NCBI GenBank assembly: GCA_016210495.1
Contig: JACQUC010000129.1
Span: forward strand, 55,097 to 119,096
Direction: 5' to 3'
DNA: 64,000 bases
Origin: Chloroflexota bacterium
GTDB taxonomy: Bacteria > Chloroflexota > FW602-bin22 > JACPRP01
Part shown: positions 52,130 to 59,617 of the stretch, piece after piece
Numbering within the stretch: position 1 is the first letter of the stretch
Layout: each line of letters starts with the position of its first letter
Notes under the pieces: model-generated
The model's input: only the letters and a program-made list of their open reading frames with translations
Told to the model about the DNA's origin: nothing
Database searches by the model: none
Made by a program: the position numbers and the translations under genes

Positions 52130-53023
52130 TCACTTCATCCACGGATCCAACGCGTCGCGCAGGCCATCCGCGAGCAAGAAGACGACCAGCACCGTGCTGA
52201 AGATCGCGAATCCGGGTGCGGCCACCAGCCACCAGGCCGATCGTATGTAGTCCAGCGAGCCGTTGAGCATGTTGCCCCAGCTAGCCGTCGGCGGTTGCAC
52301 CCCCAGGCCGAGATAGCTCAGGCCGCTCTCCGCCAGGATCGACCCCGCGATGTCGAAGCCGGTCACCACGATTATGATCGAAGTGACGTTGGGCAGAACG
52401 TGCCGCAATATGATGTGCAGGTCGCTCGCGCCGATCGTCCTGGCTGCCTCCACGTACTCCCGCTGCTTGACGGACAGCACCATGCCCCTGACCTGCCGTG
52501 CTACACCCATCCAGCCCATCAGCCCGATGAAAGTGGCCAGCATCCACACGTTCGGCCGGAAAGTGACCGACAGCAGGATCAGCAGAAAGAAGCTGGGGAA
52601 GTTGAACATCGTCTGGATAATGGCGTTTATGACGTCGTCTACCAGCCCACCGTAGAAGCCGCTGAGCAACCCCATTGCCACGCCGAGGGTGAGCGATACC
52701 GCCGACACCGTGAAGCCGACCGTCAGGGACACCCGTCCCGCAAACAGAACACGCGTGAGGTTATCCCGACCGTATTCGTCGGTCCCCAGCCAATTCTGCG
52801 GGCTTGGTGGCAGAAACCTCAGGTTTAGGTACTGCCTCGTCGCGTCGGTGTGCAGTATCTCGGAGGCGAGCACCGAGGCGAAAAGCGTCAGCAGACAAAT
52901 CGCGACAAAGAGGAACAGCGCCGCCAACGAGATCCGATCTCGGCGCAGGCGTCGCCAAGTCGATCCCCAGTAGCCTTCAGAGCGCCGCGGCAGCGTCGCG
53001 GCGATCGATGCCTCGTTCGTCAT
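52130..53023 (-). CDS. Dpp/Opp-type ABC transporter permease (DppC-like), second system
   Basis: The 297-residue permease has the DppC signature NWLGTDEYGRDNLTRVLFAGRVSL, the EAA loop EAARTIGASDLHIILRHVLPN and the end VFLLADGLRDALDPWMK. Six membrane helices are visible. ATG at 53023 overlaps the DppB-like gene by 4 bp (ATGA). No ATPase gene follows; the next gene leftwards, a Nudix hydrolase, lies 182 bp away. It works with the binding protein at 54194; the substrate is unknown. Confidence 0.93.
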   Translation of the reverse strand: MTNEASIAATLPRRSEGYWGSTWRRLRRDRISLAALFLFVAICLLTLFASVLASEILHTDATRQYLNLRFLPPSPQNWLGTDEYGRDNLTRVLFAGRVSLTVGFTVSAVSLTLGVAMGLLSGFYGGLVDDVINAIIQTMFNFPSFFLLILLSVTFRPNVWMLATFIGLMGWMGVARQVRGMVLSVKQREYVEAARTIGASDLHIILRHVLPNVTSIIIVVTGFDIAGSILAESGLSYLGLGVQPPTASWGNMLNGSLDYIRSAWWLVAAPGFAIFSTVLVVFLLADGLRDALDPWMK

Positions 53024-53964
53024 TCGATTTTCACCCGGGGATCGACCAGGCCGTAGGCCAGGTCGGCGATCAGGTTGCCAAGGATGATCAACAACGCGAA
53101 TATCACCGTCTCAGCCATCAGCACCGGATAGTCCCGCTGGAAGGCGGCCTGGATCGCGAGGCGGCCCATGCCTGGCCAGGAGAACGTTTGCTCGAAGAGG
53201 ACTGCCCCGGAGAAGAACCCAGACAGCGACCCGCCCAGGATTGTCACCACGGGTATGAGAGCGTTGCGTAGCGCGTGCCGCGTCAGCACCGTCTGCCGCG
53301 TCAGCCCTTTGGCGAAAGCGGTGCGGATATAGTCTTGGCTGATGACCTCCAGTATCTCCGACCGCATGAACCGGGCGAAGGTTATCCAGCCTCCCATTGC
53401 TCCGATCGTCGCCGGCAACGCCAGGTGCCATAGTCTGTCCGGAAGGCTGTCGGCCCCAAGCGTGTACATGCCGCCGAGGGGAAAGATCTTGATGGTGGAT
53501 GCCGAGATGATGAGGATCATGAGGCCTAGCCACCAGTGCGGGACCGCGTTCCCCGCCACCGTAAGAACGCGAATGACGTTGTCGGCCCAGCTTCCTCTGC
53601 GCATAGCCGCGTAGATACCAAGAGGAATGCCCAGCAGGCCGAGCAGGAAGGAGGCCAGCGACAATTGAAACGTCGCTGGCATGCGCTCGGCAATCTTTTC
53701 TACTGCCGGGCGACCGTCGATGAACGAGCGACCAAAGTCAAAGCGCGCTACACCCCACACCCACTTGCCGTACTGTATGTGCCATGGCTCGTGGAGTCCG
53801 AAAGACTCCTCAATCGCCCGAATATCCGCCGGCTTCATCTTGGGGTCTTCGAAGAACATCGCCGGGCCACCGGGCGCCACGCGCTGAATGAAGAACGTTA
53901 TGATCGTGACGCCCAGAATCAGGAAGAACGACTGAATCAGGCGCCTTATCGCGTAACGAGCCAC
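53020..53964 (-). CDS. Dpp/Opp-type ABC transporter permease (DppB-like), second system
   Basis: The 314-residue permease opens MARYAIRRLIQSFFLILGVTIITFFIQRV. It has the EAA loop FAKGLTRQTVLTRHALRNALIP and the DppB motif SWPGMGRLAIQAA. GTG at 53964 follows AGGGGGCAG. It lies 229 bp after the binding-protein stop, a gap holding a strong hairpin (54137-54161), and overlaps the DppC-like gene by 4 bp. Confidence 0.93.
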   Translation of the reverse strand: MARYAIRRLIQSFFLILGVTIITFFIQRVAPGGPAMFFEDPKMKPADIRAIEESFGLHEPWHIQYGKWVWGVARFDFGRSFIDGRPAVEKIAERMPATFQLSLASFLLGLLGIPLGIYAAMRRGSWADNVIRVLTVAGNAVPHWWLGLMILIISASTIKIFPLGGMYTLGADSLPDRLWHLALPATIGAMGGWITFARFMRSEILEVISQDYIRTAFAKGLTRQTVLTRHALRNALIPVVTILGGSLSGFFSGAVLFEQTFSWPGMGRLAIQAAFQRDYPVLMAETVIFALLIILGNLIADLAYGLVDPRVKIE

Positions 53965-54136
53965 CTGCCCCCTACCATCACTCTAGCTTTATCCTCACCA
54001 TCAAGTATACCAGAGGCTTATCGTTCCCGCCAGCAGACCTCGCCACAGTAGGAGCAACCCTGCGTGGTTGCCCCGTTGCTTCCAGCCCGCAACGTCCCAC
54101 CAGCGCGATCGCTGGTGAGCGCATTGGCCGAATGAC

Positions 54137-54161
54137 GGGGGCAGGTTTCAAACCTGCCCCC
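54137..54161. terminator. Perfect hairpin between binding-protein and permease genes
   Basis: GGGGGCAGGTTT and AAACCTGCCCCC flank a single base: a 12-bp perfect stem after the binding-protein stop on the minus-strand transcript. Like the hairpin at 3530-3583, it may favour expression of the binding protein over the permeases (inference). Confidence 0.55.
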
Positions 54162-54193
54162 AATGTTCTCCTGTATCTGACTGGCCGTGCCGA

Positions 54194-55858
54194 CTACTTG
54201 ACGTACCAATCCTCGAGATTGTATCCGATCCCCAGCGGTGTGGGCTCGATGCCCCCGATGCGGCTGTTGATGCCGAGGTACGACATGTCCGCCGTAAGGA
54301 ATATGTACGGGGCGTCCCTGGCGATCTCCGCCTGGATTCCCTGGTAGATATTCACGCGCTTGTCGCGGTCGAATTCCCTGGCGCCTTGCTGGAAGAGCTG
54401 CTCCACCTGCTTGTTCACGTAGGCGCCGGCGTTCAGATCGGGAATCGTGCTCTCGCTCCAGATCTGGTACATCCAGTGGGGCTCGACCGTGGCGCGCCAT
54501 CCACCAACGTTGAGGTCCCAGTCGAAGGGCTCAGTCTTCATCGCCGAAAGGTAAGCTCCCCATTCGAGGCCCTGGATCGTCAAATCGACGCCGATGTCCT
54601 TGAATGCCTGCTGAACGATCGTCGCGATCTGCTCGCGTACCTTGCTGGTGTTTGGACCAAACAGGAGCTTCAGCTTGAGCGGCTGGCCATTCTTGGCTAG
54701 AATACCATCGCGCCCCGGAGTGTAGCCCGCCTGCGCCAGCAGTTCTTTCGCCTTGGCCTGGCTGTATTCGTATTTGGGCAGATCCGGGTTGTACACCCAG
54801 CTCGATGGGACGAACGGCCCGTAGGTCGGCCCGGAAAGGCCATACATCACGCTGTCCACGATCGCTTTGCGATCCACCGCGTACGACAGGGCGTAGCGAA
54901 CGTTGGCGTCTTTCAGCGCCGCGTTGCGCATGTTGAACCCTATGTAGCTCCAAGTGGCCGCTGCCGGCCACCATTCGTAAACCGTGACGTTCGGCAGCGT
55001 CTTAGCCTCTTTGTAGTCCGCGGGCGTAAACCCCGCGTAGTCCACCTCGCCACTCTTCAGCATCTGGTAGGCCACGGCCTGGCTGGGGACGATCCGGATC
55101 ACCATTTCGTCCAGGTTCGGTCGACCTCTGTAATACGAATCGTTGGCCGCGAAGGTCTGGTGGTCGTCCTTCACCCACTCCTGAAACTTGAACGGTCCCG
55201 AGGCAACGCTCGGCGCCATGATCTCGGGGTTCTTGCTCGGGTCGTTCCAATCCAGTTTCTCCCAAACGTGCTTCGGCAATGGCGTAACCGCGTCCACCAT
55301 CTCCAGCGCCACCACCAGCGGCTCCTTAACCTTCACCTCGATCGTCTTCGCATCGAGCGCCTTGTAGGAAAGGATCTCCTCGAAGTTCTCGCGATACGGG
55401 AACTTGTTGTCCGGGTTGTTTGCTTGCTCGAAAGTCCAGGCGAAATCGTCGGCGGTCAGTGGCTTGCCGTCGCTCCACTTCAGATCGTCCCGCAGCGTGA
55501 ATGTGTACGTCAGCTTGTCGTCAGATATCGTCCAGCCCTTCGACATGTCCGGAACGATGTCCAGCGTCTTAGGATCTCGCTGCGTGAGCCCTCCCGCGTA
55601 GACCATTCCCTGCCCGCCGGACGAGGCAGTGTCGGTGGTCTTGTACGGATGGAAGCTGACCATATCCGCAGTGGACGCCTCCGTCAGCTTCCCACCTCGC
55701 TTGGGCTGCGCTTCTGTCGTCGCTGCCCCTTTCTCTCCTTGAGCCGCCTTGGGCTGCCCGGGTTCCTCCTTCACGCCGGGCGCAGGCTGCTGAAGACAAC
55801 CTGCCAGGACCGACGCGACAATTAGAACGGTGGCGAATAAGCGGATGGACGCAATCAT
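54194..55858 (-). CDS. ABC transporter substrate-binding lipoprotein, family 5, second system
   Basis: The 554-residue binding protein has lipobox VLAGC (Cys at about 20) and a short Lys/Glu/Ala linker. It carries family 5 motifs: RGGKLTEASTADMVSFHPYKT, PDMSKGWTISDDKLTYTFTLR, DDLKWSDGKPLTADDFAWTFE and SGPFKFQEWV. AAGGAGCGTGTT precedes ATG at 55858. A TTGACA-16-TATACT promoter (55939-55912) stands upstream. It pairs with the two permeases downstream. The ligand may be a peptide or another polar organic molecule. Confidence 0.93.
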   Translation of the reverse strand: MIASIRLFATVLIVASVLAGCLQQPAPGVKEEPGQPKAAQGEKGAATTEAQPKRGGKLTEASTADMVSFHPYKTTDTASSGGQGMVYAGGLTQRDPKTLDIVPDMSKGWTISDDKLTYTFTLRDDLKWSDGKPLTADDFAWTFEQANNPDNKFPYRENFEEILSYKALDAKTIEVKVKEPLVVALEMVDAVTPLPKHVWEKLDWNDPSKNPEIMAPSVASGPFKFQEWVKDDHQTFAANDSYYRGRPNLDEMVIRIVPSQAVAYQMLKSGEVDYAGFTPADYKEAKTLPNVTVYEWWPAAATWSYIGFNMRNAALKDANVRYALSYAVDRKAIVDSVMYGLSGPTYGPFVPSSWVYNPDLPKYEYSQAKAKELLAQAGYTPGRDGILAKNGQPLKLKLLFGPNTSKVREQIATIVQQAFKDIGVDLTIQGLEWGAYLSAMKTEPFDWDLNVGGWRATVEPHWMYQIWSESTIPDLNAGAYVNKQVEQLFQQGAREFDRDKRVNIYQGIQAEIARDAPYIFLTADMSYLGINSRIGGIEPTPLGIGYNLEDWYVK

Positions 55859-55911
55859 AACACGCTCCTTACTACGTCTTCTATTGCCAAAGAAAGTACT
55901 TTCCTAGCTTA

Positions 55912-55939
55912 AGTATAGCAGCGCCCCTATCTTTGTCAA
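55912..55939 (-). promoter_or_regulatory. Promoter of the second Dpp-type system
   Basis: The minus strand carries TTGACA (55939-55934), a 16-bp spacer and TATACT (55917-55912). Its -35 overlaps the -35 of the divergent promoter at 55933-55960. Confidence 0.6.
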
Positions 55940-55960
55940 CCTGCCCTACTTTGGTATAAT
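55933..55960 (+). promoter_or_regulatory. Promoter of the metallopeptidase gene
   Basis: TTGTCA (55933-55938), a 16-bp spacer and TATAAT (55955-55960). The -35 element shares bases with that of the divergent promoter, so polymerases would compete. Confidence 0.6.
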
Positions 55961-55982
55961 TCCCCCTTGGGGTGAGCAACTG

Positions 55983-56384
55983 ATGAGAGATACAAGACCG
56001 CACCGCTATCGCAGGCTACAACGCCAGGACCTGACCTTCGAGCGCGACGTCGCGCGGGCCCTCGACGGACTTCCCGAATGGGTCCAACAGCGGCTGGAAA
56101 ACGTCGCGGTCATCGTCGACGACGAGCCCTCATCCCAGCAGCTTGCCGAGACCGGGCTCCAGCCAGGTGAAATACTGTACGGCCTGTACGAGGGCGTACC
56201 CCTGGGTCTGGAAGCCGGCCCTTTCCCCCTGCCCGCCCGCATCGTACTGTTTCGACGGCACCTCGTCCAGGACTTTCGTCGAGGCGCTGCCTTGCGCCGT
56301 GAGATCAGGCGCACCATCATCCACGAGGTCGGCCACCACTTCGGCCTCTCCGAAGCCGACATTGAACGCCTCGGGTATGAATAG
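55983..56384 (+). CDS. Zincin-like metallopeptidase family protein
   Basis: The 133-residue protein contains the zinc motif HEVGHHFG (H114, E115, H118) followed by LSEADIERLGY, the signature of the small PF06262-type metallopeptidase family. Upstream are the conserved IVLFRRHLVQDF and REIRRTIIHE segments. The biological substrate is not established. There is no signal peptide, so it is cytoplasmic. Its own promoter lies 23-50 bp upstream of the start. A palindromic repeat begins immediately after the stop. Confidence 0.88.
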   Translation: MRDTRPHRYRRLQRQDLTFERDVARALDGLPEWVQQRLENVAVIVDDEPSSQQLAETGLQPGEILYGLYEGVPLGLEAGPFPLPARIVLFRRHLVQDFRRGAALRREIRRTIIHEVGHHFGLSEADIERLGYE

Positions 56385-56412
56385 GTAGGGACGTTGCGTG
56401 CAACGTCCCTAC
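56385..56412. repeat. 28-bp palindromic repeat after the metallopeptidase gene
   Basis: GTAGGGACGTTGC / GCAACGTCCCTAC with a 2-base centre. It has the same core and GTAGGG arms as the palindrome at 35914-35947. It lies between convergent genes and could act as a bidirectional terminator. Confidence 0.7.
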
Positions 56413-56418
56413 TGGGGC

Positions 56419-56886
56419 TCACGGCGCAGGTATCGTCAGCTTGTCCCCGACCGCCAGCTTATCCGGATCGGTGATTCCGTTCGCCCTCATCAGCGCCTGC
56501 GTCGAGATGCCGTACTTCTCCGCTATTTCAGAAAGAGTGTCGCCCTGTCCCACCACGTGGATCCTGGTCGTGGGCGTCGCCGTCGCCTTGGGCGTAGGGC
56601 TGCTGGGTGGCGTGCCCGCGGGCGTCGGCGTCCGTGCGGTGGGTGTCGCCTGCACGCCAGTCGGCGTGGCGGCTGGCGGCGGCTTGGGCGCCACTAGCGG
56701 TTGTTGCGCACCCGATGCAGGGCCTACTGGCTGCGCGCTCCTGGGAGTTGCCGTGCTGGCGATCGGTGGTGGCGGTACGCTTCCCGGCACGTAGAACCCC
56801 GCGACGCCCGACATCACCAAAATCCAAACTCCAAAGACAAGGCTCAACAGCCAAGGTGTAAACTCCGTTTGTCGCAGACCCTTCAT
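56419..56886 (-). CDS. LysM domain membrane-anchored protein
   Basis: The 155-residue protein has one N-terminal membrane helix (PWLLSLVFGVWILVMSGVAGFYV), a roughly 70-residue Pro/Thr/Ala linker, and a C-terminal LysM domain (IHVVGQGDTLSEIAEKYG then ISTQALMRANGITDPDKL). LysM binds peptidoglycan or related glycans, so this protein probably tethers to the cell envelope. It starts inside the last codons of the MFS gene (4-bp overlap), so the two are co-transcribed. No catalytic domain is present. Confidence 0.88.
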   Translation of the reverse strand: MKGLRQTEFTPWLLSLVFGVWILVMSGVAGFYVPGSVPPPPIASTATPRSAQPVGPASGAQQPLVAPKPPPAATPTGVQATPTARTPTPAGTPPSSPTPKATATPTTRIHVVGQGDTLSEIAEKYGISTQALMRANGITDPDKLAVGDKLTIPAP

Positions 56887-58208
56887 TTGTTCAGCTCTTC
56901 TAGGCTTCTGCCAACCGTTTCCTCACCCAACAACGCCACGTTCATCCCTGCAACAAAGGAGACGAGAGCAAAGACGACAAACACCAGCTCATAGGAGCCC
57001 CCCCACGTGCCCAGGACAAAGCCCGTCACCACCGGCGCCAGCACTCCACCCGTCCGCCCGAACGATCCGGCCCAGCCCACGCCTGTGCTGCGCAGTCTCG
57101 TGGGATACAGCTCGGCGGTGTAAGCCGTCATCACGCCCCATGCCCCCAGGTTGAAAAATGCCATGGCCGATCCCCAGAACAGCACCGCCTCCGTGGAGCG
57201 GGCGAACCCCAGGAAATACGACGCCAGCGCGCACAAAAAGAGAAAGGGCACGATGGTCCTCTTGCGCCCCACCTTGTCAACCAGGACGCCGGCCAGGATC
57301 GTGCCGGGAATCTGTGCGAACGTTATCACCAGCGCATACTCGAACGAGCTCGCCAGCGTGAAGCCGGCATCCACCAACAACGAAGGCAGCCAGACAAAGA
57401 GACCGTAATAGACGTAGCTGATCGTGAACCACAGGATCCAGAGGCAGAGCGTCCGCCTTCTATAGCCCGTGAAGAGCTCTGCCAGCCTGGCCCGAGGATA
57501 GTGCCGCACCTGTGAGCTCTCGCCGGGGACGACCTCCGTGGCGCTCAATCCGGACTCGATCTCGGCCTGCCTGATCACCCGTTCTGCCTCGTCTCTCCTG
57601 CCTTTGCTTACCAGGAATCGCGGGGACTCGGGCAGCATCTTCAGCGATATGGGCAAATACAGGAGGGACAGTGCGCTGACAAAGAACGCCGCCCGCCATC
57701 CCCATGTCGGAATCACCAGATACGCGACCAGCGCCGCCAGGAAATAGCCGATCACCCAAAACGTTTCCAGTGCCAGCAGCATCCTACCGCGGTATCTGGA
57801 AGGCGAGAACTCGCTAACGATCGTGATGTTGATCGGCGAGCCCCCGCCGAGGGTCACAGCCGTGAACAAGCGAAATAGCAGCAGCGAGAGGTAGTTCCAC
57901 GCGAGGCCGCACAGCGCGGAGCCCACAGAGAAGACGAGCAGCACTACGTTGAACATCGTTCTCCGGCCGTACTTGTCGCCCCAGCTACCGATAAGCGCTA
58001 CGCCGAAGGCCATCCCGGCCACGCTCACGCTGCCTAATGTGCCAACCTCCTTAGGCGAAAGCTTCCAGTCCTGGGCGAGGCTCGCCAGCACGAAAGTTAC
58101 GATGCCTACGTTCATGGCACGCAGAGCAGTGCCGACTCCCGTGACTATCGATACCTTCCAGTGAAACCTGCTCAGAGGTAGGTCGTCGAGTCTGAGGGCG
58201 ACGCTCAA
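56883..58208 (-). CDS. MFS transporter (sugar/organic acid porter-like)
   Basis: The 441-residue protein has twelve predicted helices and the classical MFS loop motifs: DKYGRR after helix 2, SPSRYRGRML before helix 5, PESPRFLVSKGRRDEAERVI in the central loop, DKVGRKRT between helices 8 and 9, and ELYPTRLRSTGVG. This pattern is common to the sugar porter/SV2-like and aromatic-acid porter branches. TTG at 58208 follows GGAGG by ten bases. A TTGTCT-17-TATAAT promoter lies at 58314-58286. The substrate is unknown; neighbouring locus C would suit an organic acid. Confidence 0.88.
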   Translation of the reverse strand: MSVALRLDDLPLSRFHWKVSIVTGVGTALRAMNVGIVTFVLASLAQDWKLSPKEVGTLGSVSVAGMAFGVALIGSWGDKYGRRTMFNVVLLVFSVGSALCGLAWNYLSLLLFRLFTAVTLGGGSPINITIVSEFSPSRYRGRMLLALETFWVIGYFLAALVAYLVIPTWGWRAAFFVSALSLLYLPISLKMLPESPRFLVSKGRRDEAERVIRQAEIESGLSATEVVPGESSQVRHYPRARLAELFTGYRRRTLCLWILWFTISYVYYGLFVWLPSLLVDAGFTLASSFEYALVITFAQIPGTILAGVLVDKVGRKRTIVPFLFLCALASYFLGFARSTEAVLFWGSAMAFFNLGAWGVMTAYTAELYPTRLRSTGVGWAGSFGRTGGVLAPVVTGFVLGTWGGSYELVFVVFALVSFVAGMNVALLGEETVGRSLEELNK

Positions 58209-58285
58209 GTTCTTTGCTCCTCCGGGGCTGCTCCATGGCGAGATGTAGCATGACCAGCCGGGCTTCCCGCCCGGCTCGTGGCGCG

Positions 58286-58314
58286 ATTATAGCACGCCGG
58301 CAAAGTCAAGACAA
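58286..58314 (-). promoter_or_regulatory. Promoter of the MFS-LysM operon
   Basis: The minus strand carries TTGTCT (58314-58309), a 17-bp spacer and TATAAT (58291-58286), about 80 bp before the MFS start. Confidence 0.55.
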
Positions 58315-58357
58315 GACACACAGAAAATGGAAGGCCTCCAAGTCGGTCTGGCGAGTG

Positions 58358-58386
58358 TTGACAGAGTGCCAGGCCTACAGTATAGT
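58358..58386 (+). promoter_or_regulatory. Promoter of locus C
   Basis: TTGACA (58358-58363), a 17-bp spacer and TATAGT (58381-58386), about 60 bp before the binding-protein start at 58449. Confidence 0.65.
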
Positions 58387-58448
58387 TGCAGGCAACGGAG
58401 CCTGAAAATGTGGAGGACGAACGACACACCTTGGTAAAGGGGGATCAA

Positions 58449-59588
58449 ATGCTCTCGACAAAGATGGCGCTACTTTCGATCCTGATCACGGCACTCGTTG
58501 CAGTTGCCTGCGCCGCGCCGGCGGTGCCCACCGCTACCCCGCCGCCCAAGTCGGCACCAGCTCCCATTGCCACAATCGCCCCGGCAACACCCGCGACCAA
58601 AGCAGTCGCTACGCCCGTAGCCGTAAAGCCGACCCCGCCGCCTCAGGCAGCGGCGCCCAAGCCTAAAACTCTGATGAAGGTCAAGGTTGCCTATACAGCC
58701 GTGTCCGGTAACTACGTGCCCGTGTGGATAGCGAAACAAGAGAAGCTGTTCGAGAAGTACGGTCTGGACGTCGACCTCACGTTCATATCGAGCACTACTA
58801 CAGCCATACAGGCTTTGATCGCTGGAGAAGTTCCCATAGTGCACGGTTCAGCGGTGCCGATGATCGCCGCCTCTTTGGGCGGGAACGATGCCCAGATCGT
58901 CGCCAGCCTGTTCAATACGGTGTTGAATTACTTGATGGTGCACCCGAGCGTCAATGGTCCGGCCGATCTCAAAGGCAAGACTCTGGGAATGAGCAGGTTT
59001 GGCTCGCTGACAGACATCGCCCTTCGCTACGCGGTGAGAAAGCTTGGCCTGGATCCTGAGAAGGACGTGACCATCGTGCAAGTTGGGGGACCACCGGAGA
59101 TCTTGGCAGCAATGAAGACCGGCGCTGTCGTCGGAGGCACCTTGTCTGCGCCGACCAATGTTGTGGCCCGTAAGGAGGGGTTCAAGGTACTGCTGGACAT
59201 CGCCAAGGCCGGGATGCAGTACCCAGGGACGACCATCGGCACCACGCGGAAGTTCATGCAGAGCAATGGTCCTGAAGTCGAGAACTTCTTGCGCGCCATT
59301 GTGGAGGGAACCTACATCTTCAAGACGAACAAAGATCTGAGTATGCGGGTCATTAAGGAATACACCAAGATCGAGGACCCTGAAGCCCTGGAAGATACCT
59401 GGAGGTCATACTCCGAAACAGTGGAGAAGATTCCTTATCCGACCAGAGAGGCGATGGAGGTGGCAATCGAGGAGGTAGCTGTCACCAATCCCAAGGCGAA
59501 GGGCGCCAGTCCGGACGCATTTATGGACCTGCAGTTTATGAAGCGGCTTGAGAGCAGTGGCTTCATAAAGCAAATCTACAAGGAATAA
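58449..59588 (+). CDS. NMT1/THI5-type ABC substrate-binding lipoprotein 4 (locus C)
   Basis: The 379-residue lipoprotein starts at ATG 58449 (AAAGGGGGATCAA upstream). It has lipobox LVAVAC and a Pro/Ala/Thr linker; the mature domain is MKVKVAYTAVSGNYVPVWIAKQEKLFEKYGLDVDL. GPADLKGKTLGMSRFGSLTD and EKDVTIVQVGGPPEILAAMKTGAV are typical of the NMT1/THI5 and tricarboxylate-like groups. It is the first gene of a plus-strand operon with a flavoprotein, a class II aldolase homologue and UbiD-3. No permease is adjacent. Confidence 0.87.
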   Translation: MLSTKMALLSILITALVAVACAAPAVPTATPPPKSAPAPIATIAPATPATKAVATPVAVKPTPPPQAAAPKPKTLMKVKVAYTAVSGNYVPVWIAKQEKLFEKYGLDVDLTFISSTTTAIQALIAGEVPIVHGSAVPMIAASLGGNDAQIVASLFNTVLNYLMVHPSVNGPADLKGKTLGMSRFGSLTDIALRYAVRKLGLDPEKDVTIVQVGGPPEILAAMKTGAVVGGTLSAPTNVVARKEGFKVLLDIAKAGMQYPGTTIGTTRKFMQSNGPEVENFLRAIVEGTYIFKTNKDLSMRVIKEYTKIEDPEALEDTWRSYSETVEKIPYPTREAMEVAIEEVAVTNPKAKGASPDAFMDLQFMKRLESSGFIKQIYKE

Positions 59589-59617
59589 CCCGCTAGACTG
59601 AAAGGAGCGTTTCTAGG

